Under the pieces are notes generated by a model. The model was not told the DNA's origin. It saw nothing but the letters and a program-made list of their open reading frames with translations, and did not search any database. A program made the position numbers and the translations under genes. Positions 21,900-35,879 of a DNA stretch of 64,000 bases are shown here, one piece after another. The stretch covers positions 11,577,217 through 11,641,216 of the forward strand of contig OZ020246.1 of the NCBI GenBank assembly GCA_963971285.1. Direction: 5' to 3'. Positions within the stretch are counted from its first letter, which is position 1. The number at the start of each line of letters is the position of its first letter. The stretch is from Astropecten irregularis. Taxonomy: Eukaryota; Echinodermata; Asteroidea; Paxillosida; Astropectinidae.

Positions 21900-24870
21900 A
21901 AAAAGTGGATGTTTTCACCAGGTCCGGACCTGATAGCCATCGTCCAATTTTCACCAGGTCCGGACCTGATAGCCAGGGGTCCCGGGTGCGAAACCCGAAA
22001 CTTCATAATTTTTTTTCCGGACATTAAAAAATCTAATCTGACATTGGACTCGCTTGAAATATATCAAAATTTGGCTTTATCATCACGGGTCAAAAAGTGG
22101 ATGTTTTCACCAGGTCCGGACCTGATAGCCATCGGCCATTTTTCACCAGGTCCGGACCTGATAGCCAGGGGGTCCCGGGTGCGATATCCGAAACTTCATA
22201 ATTTTTTTTTCCTGACACTAAAAAATCTAATCTGACATTGGACTCGCTTGAAATATATCAAAATTTGGCATTATCATCACAGGTCAAAAAGTGGGTGTTT
22301 TCACCAGGTCCGGACCTGATAGCCATCGGCCATTTTTCACCAGGTCCGGACCTGATAGCCAGGGGTCCCGGGTGCGAAACCCGAAACTTCATAATTTTTT
22401 TTCCAGACATTAAAAAATCTAATCTGACATCGGACTCGCTTGAAATATATCAAAATTTGGCATTATCATCACGGGTCAAAAAGTGGATTTTTCACCAGGT
22501 CCGGACCTGATGGCCATCGGCCAATTTTCACCAGGTCCGGACCTGATAGCCAGGGGTCCCGGGTGCGATATCCGAAACTTCATAATTTTTTTTTCCTGAC
22601 ACTAAAAAATCTAATCTGACATTGGACTCGCTTGAAATATATCAAAATTTGGCATTATCATCACAGGTCAAAAAGTGGATGTTTTCACCAGGTCCGGACC
22701 TGATAGCCATCGGCCATTTTTCACCAGGTCCGGACCTGATAGCTAGGGGTCCTGGGTGCAAGACCCAAAACTTCATAATTTTTTTTCCAGACATTAAAAA
22801 ATCTAATCTGACATTGGACTCGCTTGAAATATATCAAAATTTTGCATTATCATCACGGGTCAAAAAGGGGATGTTTTTACCAGGTCCGGACCCGATAGCC
22901 ATCGGCCAATTTTCACCAGGTCCGGACCTGATAGCCAGGGGTCCCGGGTGCGAAACCTGAAACTTCATAATTTTTTTTCCGGACATTAAAAAATCTAATC
23001 TAACATCGGACTCGCTTGAAATATATCAAAATTTGGCATTATCATCACGGGTCAAAAAGTGGATGTTTTCACCAGGTCCGGACCTGATAGCCATCGGCCA
23101 TTTTTCACCAGGTCCGGACCTGATAGCCAGGGGTCCTGGGTGCGAAACCTGAAACTTCATATTTTTTTTTCCTGACACTAAAAAATCTAATCTGACATTG
23201 GACTCGCTTGAAATATATCAAAATTTGGCATTATCATCACGGGTCAAAAAGGGGATGTTTTTACCAGGTCCGGACCCGATAGCCATCGGCCAATTTTCAC
23301 CAGGTCCGGACCTGATAGCCAGGGGTCCCGGGTGCGAAACCCGAAACTTCATAATTTTTTTTCCGGACATTAAAAAATCTAATCTGACATTGGACTCGCT
23401 TGAAATATATCAAAATTTGGCTTTATCATCACGGGTCAAAAAGTGGATGTTTTCACCAGGTCCGGACCTGATAGCCATCGTCCAATTTTCACCAGGTCCG
23501 GACCTGATAGCCAGGGGTCCCGGGTGCGAAACCCGAAACTTCATAATTTTTTTTCCGGACATTAAAAAATCTAATCTGACATTGGACTCGCTTGAAATAT
23601 ATCAAAATTTGGCTTTATCATCACGGGTCAAAAAGTGGATGTTTTCACCAGGTCCGGACCTGATAGCCATCGGCCATTTTTCACCAGGTCCGGACCTGAT
23701 AGCCAGGGGGTCCCGGGTGCGATATCCGAAACTTCATAATTTTTTTTTCCTGACACTAAAAAATCTAATCTGACATTGGACTCGCTTGAAATATATCAAA
23801 ATTTGGCATTATCATCACAGGTCAAAAAGTGGGTGTTTTCACCAGGTCCGGACCTGATAGCCATCGGCCATTTTTCACCAGGTCCGGACCTGATAGCCAG
23901 GGGTCCCGGGTGCGAAACCCGAAACTTCATAATTTTTTTTCCAGACATTAAAAAATCTAATCTGACATCGGACTCGCTTGAAATATATCAAAATTTGGCA
24001 TTATCATCACGGGTCAAAAAGTGGATTTTTCACCAGGTCCGGACCTGATGGCCATCGGCCAATTTTCACCAGGTCCGGACCTGATAGCCAGGGGTCCCGG
24101 GTGCGATATCCGAAACTTCATAATTTTTTTTTCCTGACACTAAAAAATCTAATCTGACATTGGACTCGCTTGAAATATATCAAAATTTGGCATTATCATC
24201 ACAGGTCAAAAAGTGGATGTTTTCACCAGGTCCGGACCTGATAGCCATCGGCCATTTTTCACCAGGTCCGGACCTGATAGCTAGGGGTCCTGGGTGCAAG
24301 ACCCAAAACTTCATAATTTTTTTTCCAGACATTAAAAAATCTAATCTGACATTGGACTCGCTTGAAATATATCAAAATTTTGCATTATCATCACGGGTCA
24401 AAAAGGGGATGTTTTTACCAGGTCCGGACCCGATAGCCATCGGCCAATTTTCACCAGGTCCGGACCTGATAGCCAGGGGTCCCGGGTGCGAAACCTGAAA
24501 CTTCATATTTTTTTTTCCGGACATTAAAAAATCTAATCTAACATCGGACTCGCTTGAAATATATCAAAATTTGGCATTATCATCACGGGTCAAAAAGTGG
24601 ATGTTTTCACCAGGTCCGGACCTGATAGCCATCGGCCATTTTTCACCAGGTCCGGACCTGATAGCCAGGGGTCCCGGGTGCGAAACCTGAAACTTCATAT
24701 TTTTTTTTCCTGACACTAAAAAATCTAATCTGACATTGGACTCGCTTGAAATATATCAAAATTTGGCATTATCATCACGGGTCAAAAAGGGGATGTTTTT
24801 ACCAGGTCCGGACCCGATAGCCATCGGCCAATTTTCACCAGGTCCGGACCTGATAGCCAGGGGTCCCGGG
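21900..24870. repeat. 1538 bp (8-mer) higher-order duplication in array 1
   Basis: Variant landmarks recur at an offset of exactly 1538 bp: for example GTGGGTGTTTTCACC at about 22292 and 23830, and a run of monomers starting at 22238 and 23776. The edges are approximate. Nearby, a 575 bp (3-mer) offset links 21075 with 21650. Confidence 0.75.
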
Positions 24871-25749
24871 TGCGAAACCTGAAACTTCATAATTTTTTTT
24901 CCGGACATTAAAAAATCTAATCTAACATCGGACTCGCTTGAAATATATCAAAATTTGGCTTTATCATCACGGGTCAAAAAGTGGATGTTTTCACCAGGTC
25001 CGGACCTGATAGCCATCGGCCATTTTTCACCAGGTCCGGACCTGATAGCCAGGGGGTCCCGGGTGCGATATCCGAAACTTCATAATTTTTTTTTCCTGAC
25101 ACTAAAAAATCTAATCTGACATTGGACTCGCTTGAAATATATCAAAATTTGGCATTATCATCACAGGTCAAAAAGTGGATGTTTTCACCAGGTCCGGACC
25201 TGATAGCCATCGGCCATTTTTCACCAGGTCCGGACCTGATAGCCAGGGGTCCCGGGTGCGAAACCCGAAACTTCATAATTTTTTTTCCAGACATTAAAAA
25301 ATCTAATCTGACATCGGACTCGCTTGAAATATATCAAAATTTGGCATTATCATCACGGGTCAAAAAGTGGATTTTTCACCAGGTCCGGACCTGATGGCCA
25401 TCGGCCAATTTTCACCAGGTCCGGACCTGATAGCCAGGGGTCCCGGGTGCGATATCCGAAACTTCATAATTTTTTTTTTCCTGACACTAAAAAATCTAAT
25501 CTGACATTGGACTCGCTTGAAATATATCAAAATTTGGCATTATCATCACGGGTCAAAAAGTGGATTTTTCACCAGGTCCGGACCTGATGGCCATCGGCCA
25601 ATTTTCACCAGGTCCGGACCTGATAGCCAGGGGTCCCGGGTGCGAAACCCGAAACTTCATAATTTTTTTTCCGGACATTAAAAAATCTAATCTGACATTG
25701 GACTCGCTTGAAATATATCAAAATTTGGCTTTATCATCACGGGTCAAAA

Positions 25750-28700
25750 AGTGGATGTTTTCACCAGGTCCGGACCTGATAGCCATCGGCCATTTTTCAC
25801 CAGGTCCGGACCTGATAGCTAGGGGTCCTGGGTGCAAGACCCAAAACTTCATAATTTTTTTTCCAGACATTAAAAAATCTAATCTGACATTGGACTCGCT
25901 TGAAATATATCAAAATTTTGCATTATCATCACGGGTCAAAAAGGGGATGTTTTTACCAGGTCCGGACCCGATAGCCATCGGCCAATTTTCACCGGGTCCG
26001 GACCTGATAGCCAGGGGTCCCGGGTGCGAAACCTGAAACTTCATAATTTTTTTTCCGGACATTAAAAAATCTAATCTAACATCGGACTCGCTTGAAATAT
26101 ATCAAAATTTGGCATTATCATCACGGGTCAAAAAGTGGATGTTTTCACCAGGTCCGGACCTGATAGCCATCGGCCATTTTTCACCAGGTCCGGACCTGAT
26201 AGCCAGGGGTCCCGGGTGCGAAACCTGAAACTTCATAATTTTTTTTCCGGACATTAAAAAATCTAATCTAACATCGGACTCGCTTGAAATATATCAAAAT
26301 TTGGCATTATCATCACGGGTCAAAAAGTGGATGTTTTCACCAGGTCCGGACCTGATAGCCATCGGCCATTTTTCACCAGGTCCGGACCTGATAGCCAGGG
26401 GTCCCGGGTGCGAAACCTGAAACTTCATATTTTTTTTTCCTGACACTAAAAAATCTAATCTGACATTGGACTCGCTTGAAATATATCAAAATTTGGCATT
26501 ATCATCACGGGTCAAAAAGGGGATGTTTTTACCAGGTCCGGACCCGATAGCCATCGGCCAATTTTCACCAGGTCCGGACCTGATAGCCAGGGGTCCCGGG
26601 TGCGAAACCTGAAACTTCATAATTTTTTTTCCGGACATTAAAAAATCTAATCTAACATCGGACTCGCTTGAAATATATCAAAATTCGGCTTTATCATCAC
26701 GGGTCAAAAAGTGGATGTTTTCACCAGGTCCGGACCTGATAGCCATCGGCCATTTTTCACCAGGTCCGGACCTGATAGCCAGGGGGTCCCGGGTGCGATA
26801 TCCGAAACTTCATAATTTTTTTTTCCTGACACTAAAAAATCTAATCTGACATTGGACTCGCTTGAAATATATCAAAATTTGGCATTATCATCACAGGTCA
26901 AAAAGTGGATGTTTTCACCAGGTCCGGACCTGATAGCCATCGGCCATTTTTCACCAGGTCCGGACCTGATAGCCAGGGGTCCCGGGTGCGAAACCCGAAA
27001 CTTCATAATTTTTTTTCCAGACATTGAAAAATCTAATCTGACATCGGACTCGCTTGAAATATATCAAAATTTGGCATTATCATCACGGGTCAAAAAGTGG
27101 ATTTTTCACCAGGTCCGGACCTGATGGCCATCGGCCAATTTTCACCAGGTCCGGACCTGATAGCCAGGGGTCCCGGGTGCGATATCCGAAACTTCATAAT
27201 TTTTTTTTTCCTGACACTAAAAAATCTAATCTGACATTGGACTCGCTTGAAATATATCAAAATTTGGCATTATCATCACAGGTCAAAAAGTGGATGTTTT
27301 CACCAGGTCCGGACCTGATAGCCATCGGCCATTTTTCACCAGGTCCGGACCTGATAGCTAGGGGTCCTGGGTGCAAGACCCAAAACTTCATAATTTTTTT
27401 TCCAGACATTAAAAAATCTAATCTGACATTGGACTCGCTTGAAATATATCAAAATTTTGCATTATCATCACGGGTCAAAAAGTGGATGTTTTCACCAGGT
27501 CCGGACCTGATAGCCATCGGCCATTTTTCACCAGGTCCGGACCTGATAGCCAGGGGTCCCGGGTGCGAAACCCGAAACTTCATAATTTTTTTTCCGGACA
27601 TTAAAAAATCTAATCTGACATTGGACTCGCTTGAAATATATCAAAATTTGGCATTATCATCACAGGTCAAAAAGTGGATGTTTTCACCAGGTCCGGACCT
27701 GATAGCCATCGGCCATTTTTCACCAGGTCCGGACCTGATAGCCAGGGGGTCCCGGGTGCGATATCCGAAACTTCATAATTTTTTTTTCCTGACACTAAAA
27801 AATCTAATCTGACATTGGACTCGCTTGAAATATATCAAAATTTGGCATTATCATCACAGGTCAAAAAGTGGATGTTTTCACCAGGTCCGGACCTGATAGC
27901 CATCGGCCATTTTTCACCAGGTCCGGACCTGATAGCCAGGGGTCCCGGGTGCGAAACCCGAAACTTCATAATTTTTTTTCCAGACATTAAAAAATCTAAT
28001 CTGACATCGGACTCGCTTGAAATATATCAAAATTTGGCATTATCATCACGGGTCAAAAAGTGGATTTTTCACCAGGTCCGGACCTGATGGCCATCGGCCA
28101 ATTTTCACCAGGTCCGGACCTGATAGCCAGGGGTCCCGGGTGCGATATCCGAAACTTCATAATTTTTTTTTTCCTGACACTAAAAAATCTAATCTGACAT
28201 TGGACTCGCTTGAAATATATCAAAATTTGGCATTATCATCACAGGTCAAAAAGTGGATGTTTTCACCAGGTCCGGACCTGATAGCCATCGGCCATTTTTC
28301 ACCAGGTCCGGACCTGATAGCTAGGGGTCCTGGGTGCAAGACCCAAAACTTCATAATTTTTTTTCCAGACATTAAAAAATCTAATCTGACATTGGACTCG
28401 CTTGAAATATATCAAAATTTTGCATTATCATCACGGGTCAAAAAGGGGATGTTTTTACCAGGTCCGGACCCGATAGCCATCGGCCAATTTTCACCAGGTC
28501 CGGACCTGATAGCCAGGGGTCCCGGGTGCGAAACCTGAAACTTCATAATTTTTTTTCCGGACATTAAAAAATCTAATCTAACATCGGACTCGCTTGAAAT
28601 ATATCAAAATTTGGCATTATCATCACGGGTCAAAAAGTGGATGTTTTCACCAGGTCCGGACCTGATAGCCATCGGCCATTTTTCACCAGGTCCGGACCTG

Positions 28701-31700
28701 ATAGCCAGGGGTCCCGGGTGCGAAACCTGAAACTTCATATTTTTTTTTCCTGACACTAAAAAATCTAATCTGACATTGGACTCGCTTGAAATATATCAAA
28801 ATTTGGCATTATCATCACGGGTCAAAAAGGGGATGTTTTTACCAGGTCCGGACCCGATAGCCATCGGCCAATTTTCACCAGGTCCGGACCTGATAGCCAG
28901 GGGTCCCGGGTGCGAAACCTGAAACTTCATAATTTTTTTTCCGGACATTAAAAAATCTAATCTAACATCGGACTCGCTTGAAATATATCAAAATTTGGCT
29001 TTATCATCACGGGTCAAAAAGTGGATGTTTTCACCAGGTCCGGACCTGATGGCCATCGGCCAATTTTCACCAGGTCCGGACCTGATAGCCAGGGGGTCCC
29101 GGGTGCGATATCCGAAACTTCATAATTTTTTTTTCCTGACACTAAAAAATCTAATCTGACATTGGACTCGCTTGAAATATATCAAAATTTGGCATTATCA
29201 TCACAGGTCAAAAAGTGGATGTTTTCACCAGGTCCGGACCTGATAGCCATCGGCCATTTTTCACCAGGTCCGGACCTGATAGCTAGGGGTCCTGGGTGCA
29301 AGACCCAAAACTTCATTATTTTTTTTCCAGACATTAAAAAATCTAATCTGACATTGGACTCGCTTGAAATATATCAAAATTTTGCATTATCATCACGGGT
29401 CAAAAAGGGGATGTTTTTACCAGGTCCGGACCCGATAGCCATCGGCCAATTTTCACCAGGTCCGGACCTGATAGCCAGGGGTCCCGGGTGCGAAACCTGA
29501 AACTTCATAATTTTTTTTCCGGACATTAAAAAATCTAATCTAACATCGGACTCGCTTGAAATATATCAAAATTTGGCATTATCATCACGGGTCAAAAAGT
29601 GGATGTTTTCACCAGGTCCGGACCTGATAGCCATCGGCCATTTTTCACCAGGTCCGGACCTGATAGCCAGGGGTCCCGGGTGCGAAACCTGAAACTTCAT
29701 AATTTTTTTTCCGGACATTAAAAAATCTAATCTAACATCGGACTCGCTTGAAATATATCAAAATTTGGCATTATCATCACGGGTCAAAAAGTGGATGTTT
29801 TCACCAGGTCCGGACCTGATAGCCATCGGCCATTTTTCACCAGGTCCGGACCTGATAGCCAGGGGTCCCGGGTGCGAAACCTGAAACTTCATATTTTTTT
29901 TTCCTGACACTAAAAAATCTAATCTGACATTGGACTCGCTTGAAATATATCAAAATTTGGCATTATCATCACGGGTCAAAAAGGGGATGTTTTTACCAGG
30001 TCCGGACCCGATAGCCATCGGCCAATTTTCACCAGGTCCGGACCTGATAGCCAGGGGTCCCGGGTGCGAAACCTGAAACTTCATAATTTTTTTTCCGGAC
30101 ATTAAAAAATCTAATCTAACATCGGACTCGCTTGAAATATATCAAAATTCGGCTTTATCATCACGGGTCAAAAAGTGGATGTTTTCACCAGGTCCGGACC
30201 TGATAGCCATCGGCCATTTTTCACCAGGTCCGGACCTGATAGCCAGGGGGTCCCGGGTGCGATATCCGAAACTTCATAATTTTTTTTTCCTGACACTAAA
30301 AAATCTAATCTGACATTGGACTCGCTTGAAATATATCAAAATTTGGCATTATCATCACAGGTCAAAAAGTGGATGTTTTCACCAGGTCCGGACCTGATAG
30401 CCATCGGCCATTTTTCACCAGGTCCGGACCTGATAGCCAGGGGTCCCGGGTGCGAAACCCGAAACTTCATAATTTTTTTTCCAGACATTGAAAAATCTAA
30501 TCTGACATCGGACTCGCTTGAAATATATCAAAATTTGGCATTATCATCACGGGTCAAAAAGTGGATTTTTCACCAGGTCCGGACCTGATGGCCATCGGCC
30601 AATTTTCACCAGGTCCGGACCTGATAGCCAGGGGTCCCGGGTGCGATATCCGAAACTTCATAATTTTTTTTTTCCTGACACTAAAAAATCTAATCTGACA
30701 TTGGACTCGCTTGAAATATATCAAAATTTGGCATTATCATCACAGGTCAAAAAGTGGATGTTTTCACCAGGTCCGGACCTGATAGCCATCGGCCATTTTT
30801 CACCAGGTCCGGACCTGATAGCTAGGGGTCCTGGGTGCAAGACCCAAAACTTCATAATTTTTTTTCCAGACATTAAAAAATCTAATCTGACATTGGACTC
30901 GCTTGAAATATATCAAAATTTTGCATTATCATCACGGGTCAAAAAGTGGATGTTTTCACCAGGTCCGGACCTGATAGCCATCGGCCATTTTTCACCAGGT
31001 CCGGACCTGATAGCCAGGGGTCCCGGGTGCGAAACCCGAAACTTCATAATTTTTTTTCCGGACATTAAAAAATCTAATCTGACATTGGACTCGCTTGAAA
31101 TATATCAAAATTTGGCATTATCATCACAGGTCAAAAAGTGGATGTTTTCACCAGGTCCGGACCTGATAGCCATCGGCCATTTTTCACCAGGTCCGGACCT
31201 GATAGCCAGGGGGTCCCGGGTGCGATATCCGAAACTTCATAATTTTTTTTTCCTGACACTAAAAAATCTAATCTGACATTGGACTCGCTTGAAATATATC
31301 AAAATTTGGCATTATCATCACAGGTCAAAAAGTGGATGTTTTCACCAGGTCCGGACCTGATAGCCATCGGCCATTTTTCACCAGGTCCGGACCTGATAGC
31401 CAGGGGTCCCGGGTGCGAAACCCGAAACTTCATAATTTTTTTTCCAGACATTAAAAAATCTAATCTGACATCGGACTCGCTTGAAATATATCAAAATTTG
31501 GCATTATCATCACGGGTCAAAAAGTGGATTTTTCACCAGGTCCGGACCTGATGGCCATCGGCCAATTTTCACCAGGTCCGGACCTGATAGCCAGGGGTCC
31601 CGGGTGCGATATCCGAAACTTCATAATTTTTTTTTTCCTGACACTAAAAAATCTAATCTGACATTGGACTCGCTTGAAATATATCAAAATTTGGCATTAT

Positions 31701-32963
31701 CATCACAGGTCAAAAAGTGGATGTTTTCACCAGGTCCGGACCTGATAGCCATCGGCCATTTTTCACCAGGTCCGGACCTGATAGCTAGGGGTCCTGGGTG
31801 CAAGACCCAAAACTTCATAATTTTTTTTCCAGACATTAAAAAATCTAATCTGACATTGGACTCGCTTGAAATATATCAAAATTTTGCATTATCATCACGG
31901 GTCAAAAAGGGGATGTTTTTACCAGGTCCGGACCCGATAGCCATCGGCCAATTTTCACCAGGTCCGGACCTGATAGCCAGGGGTCCCGGGTGCGAAACCT
32001 GAAACTTCATAATTTTTTTTCCGGACATTAAAAAATCTAATCTAACATCGGACTCGCTTGAAATATATCAAAATTTGGCATTATCATCACGGGTCAAAAA
32101 GTGGATGTTTTCACCAGGTCCGGACCTGATAGCCATCGGCCATTTTTCACCAGGTCCGGACCTGATAGCCAGGGGTCCCGGGTGCGAAACCTGAAACTTC
32201 ATATTTTTTTTCCTGACACTAAAAAATCTAATCTGACATTGGACTCGCTTGAAATATATCAAAATTTGGCATTATCATCACGGGTCAAAAAGGGGATGTT
32301 TTTACCAGGTCCGGACCCGATAGCCATCGGCCAATTTTCACCAGGTCCGGACCTGATAGCCAGGGGTCCCGGGTGCGAAACCTGAAACTTCATAATTTTT
32401 TTTCCGGACATTAAAAAATCTAATCTAACATCGGACTCGCTTGAAATATATCAAAATTTGGCTTTATCATCACGGGTCAAAAAGTGGATGTTTTCACCAG
32501 GTCCGGACCTGATGGCCATCGGCCAATTTTCACCAGGTCCGGACCTGATAGCCAGGGGGTCCCGGGTGCGATATCCGAAACTTCATAATTTTTTTTTCCT
32601 GACACTAAAAAATCTAATCTGACATTGGACTCGCTTGAAATATATCAAAATTTGGCATTATCATCACAGGTCAAAAAGTGGATGTTTTCACCAGGTCCGG
32701 ACCTGATAGCCATCGGCCATTTTTCACCAGGTCCGGACCTGATAGCTAGGGGTCCTGGGTGCAAGACCCAAAACTTCATAATTTTTTTTCCAGACATTAA
32801 AAAATCTAATCTGACATTGGACTCGCTTGAAATATATCAAAATTTTGCATTATCATCACGGGTCAAAAAGGGGATGTTTTTACCAGGTCCGGACCCGATA
32901 GCCATCGGCCAATTTTCACCAGGTCCGGACCTGATAGCCAGGGGTCCCGGGTGCGAAACCTGA
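25750..32963. repeat. 3464 bp (18-mer) higher-order repeat in array 1
   Basis: Rare variants are spaced 3464 bp apart, for example CAGACATTGAAAAATC at about 27021 and 30485 and AAAATTCGGCTTTATC at about 26682 and 30146. Monomer order is the same in both copies. Agreement continues, with 1 bp slippage, into a third partial copy ending near 32963. This is the largest clean higher-order unit in the array. Confidence 0.8.
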
Positions 32964-35879
32964 AACTTCATAATTTTTTTTCCGGACATTAAAAAATCTA
33001 ATCTAACATCGGACTCGCTTGAAATATATCAAAATTTGGCATTATCATCACGGGTCAAAAAGTGGATGTTTTCACCAGGTCCGGACCTGATAGCCATCGG
33101 CCATTTTTCACCAGGTCCGGACCTGATAGCTAGGGGTCCTGGGTGCAAGACCCAAAACTTCATAATTTTTTTTCCAGACATTAAAAAATCTAATCTGACA
33201 TTGGACTCGCTTGAAATATATCAAAATTTTGCATTATCATCACGGGTCAAAAAGGGGATGTTTTTACCAGGTCCGGACCTGATGGCCATCGGCCAATTTT
33301 CACCAGGTCCGGACCTGATAGCCAGGGGGTCCCGGGTGCGATATCCGAAACTTCATAATTTTTTTTTCCTGACACTAAAAAATCTAATCTGACATTGGAC
33401 TCGCTTGAAATATATCAAAATTTGGCATTATCATCACAGGTCAAAAAGTGGATGTTTTCACCAGGTCCGGACCTGATAGCCATCGGCCATTTTTCACCAG
33501 GTCCGGACCTGATAGCTAGGGGTCCTGGGTGCAAGACCCAAAACTTCATAATTTTTTTTCCAGACATTAAAAAATCTAATCTGACATTGGACTCGCTTGA
33601 AATATATCAAAATTTTGCATTATCATCACGGGTCAAAAAGGGGATGTTTTTACCAGGTCCGGACCCGATAGCCATCGGCCAATTTTCACCAGGTCCGGAC
33701 CTGATAGCCAGGGGTCCCGGGTGCGAAACCTGAAACTTCATAATTTTTTTTCCGGACATTAAAAAATCTAATCTAACATCGGACTCGCTTGAAATATATC
33801 AAAATTTGGCATTATCATCACGGGTCAAAAAGTGGATGTTTTCACCAGGTCCGGACCTGATAGCCATCGGCCATTTTTCACCAGGTCCGGACCTGATAGC
33901 CAGGGGTCCCGGGTGCGAAACCTGAAACTTCATATTTTTTTTTCCTGACACTAAAAAATCTAATCTGACATTGGACTCGCTTGAAATATATCAAAATTTG
34001 GCATTATCATCACGGGTCAAAAAGGGGATGTTTTTACCAGGTCCGGACCCGATAGCCATCGGCCAATTTTCACCAGGTCCGGACCTGATAGCCAGGGGTC
34101 CCGGGTGCGAAACCTGAAACTTCATAATTTTTTTTCCGGACATTAAAAAATCTAATCTAACATCGGACTCGCTTGAAATATATCAAAATTTGGCTTTATC
34201 ATCACGGGTCAAAAAGTGGATGTTTTCACCAGGTCCGGACCTGATAGCCATCGGCCATTTTTCACCAGGTCCGGACCTGATAGCCAGGGGGTCCCGGGTG
34301 CGATATCCGAAACTTCATAATTTTTTTTCCTGACACTAAAAAATCTAATCTTACATTGGACTCGCTTGAAATATATCAAAATTTGGCATTATCATCACAG
34401 GTCAAAAAGTGGATGTTTTCACCAGGTCCGGACCTGATAGCCATCGGCCATTTTTCACCAGGTCCGGACCTGATAGCCAGGGGTCCCGGGTGCGAAACCC
34501 GAAACTTCATAATTTTTTTTCCAGACATTAAAAAATCTAATCTGACATCGGACTCGCTTGAAATATATCAAAATTTGGCATTATCATCACGGGTCAAAAA
34601 GTGGATTTTTCACCAGGTCCGGACCTGATGGCCATCGGCCAATTTTCACCAGGTCCGGACCTGATAGCCAGGGGTCCCGGGTGCGATATCCGAAACTTCA
34701 TAATTTTTTTTTTCCTGACACTAAAAAATCTAATCTGACATTGGACTCGCTTGAAATATATCAAAATTTGGCATTATCATCACGGGTCAAAAAGTGGATT
34801 TTTCACCAGGTCCGGACCTGATGGCCATCGGCCAATTTTCACCAGGTCCGGACCTGATAGCCAGGGGTCCCGGGTGCGATATCCGAAACTTCATAATTTT
34901 TTTTTTCCTGACACTAAAAAATCTAATCTGACATTGGACTCGCTTGAAATATATCAAAATTTGGCATTGTCATCACAGGTCAAAAAGTGGATGTTTTCAC
35001 CAGGTCCGGACCTGATAGCCATCGGCCATTTTTCACCAGGTCCGGACCTGATAGCTAGGGGTCCTGGGTGCAAGACCCAAAACTTCATAATTTTTTTTCC
35101 AGACATTAAAAAATCTAATCTGACATTGGACTCGCTTGAAATATATCAAAATTTTGCATTATCATCACGGGTCAAAAAGGGGATGTTTTTACCAGGTCCG
35201 GACCCGATAGCCATCGGCCAATTTTCACCAGGTCCGGACCTGATAGCCAGGGGTCCCGGGTGCGAAACCTGAAACTTCATAATTTTTTTTCCGGACATTA
35301 AAAAATCTAATCTAACATCGGACTCGCTTGAAATATATCAAAATTTGGCATTATCATCACGGGTCAAAAAGTGGATGTTTTCACCAGGTCCGGACCTGAT
35401 AGCCATCGGCCATTTTTCACCAGGTCCGGACCTGATAGCCAGGGGTCCCGGGTGCAATATCCGAAACTTCATAATTTTTTTTTCCTGACACTAAAAAATC
35501 TAATCTGACATTGGACTCGCTTGAAATATATCAAATTTGGCATTATCATCAAGGGTCAAAAAGTGGATGTTTTCACCAGGTCCGGACCTGATAGCCATCG
35601 TCCAATTTTCACCAGGTCCGGACCTGATAGCCAGGGGTCCCGGGTGCGAAACCCGAAACTTCATAATTTTTTTTCCGGACATTAAAAAATCTAATCTAAC
35701 ATCGGACTCGCTTGAAATATATCAAAATTTGGCATTATCATCACGGGTCAAAAAGTGGATGTTTTCACCAGGTCCGGACCTGATAGCCATCGGCCTTTTT
35801 TCACCAGGTCCGGACCTGATAGCCAGGGGGGTCCCGGGTGCGATATCCGAAACTTCATAATTTTTTTTTCCTGACACTA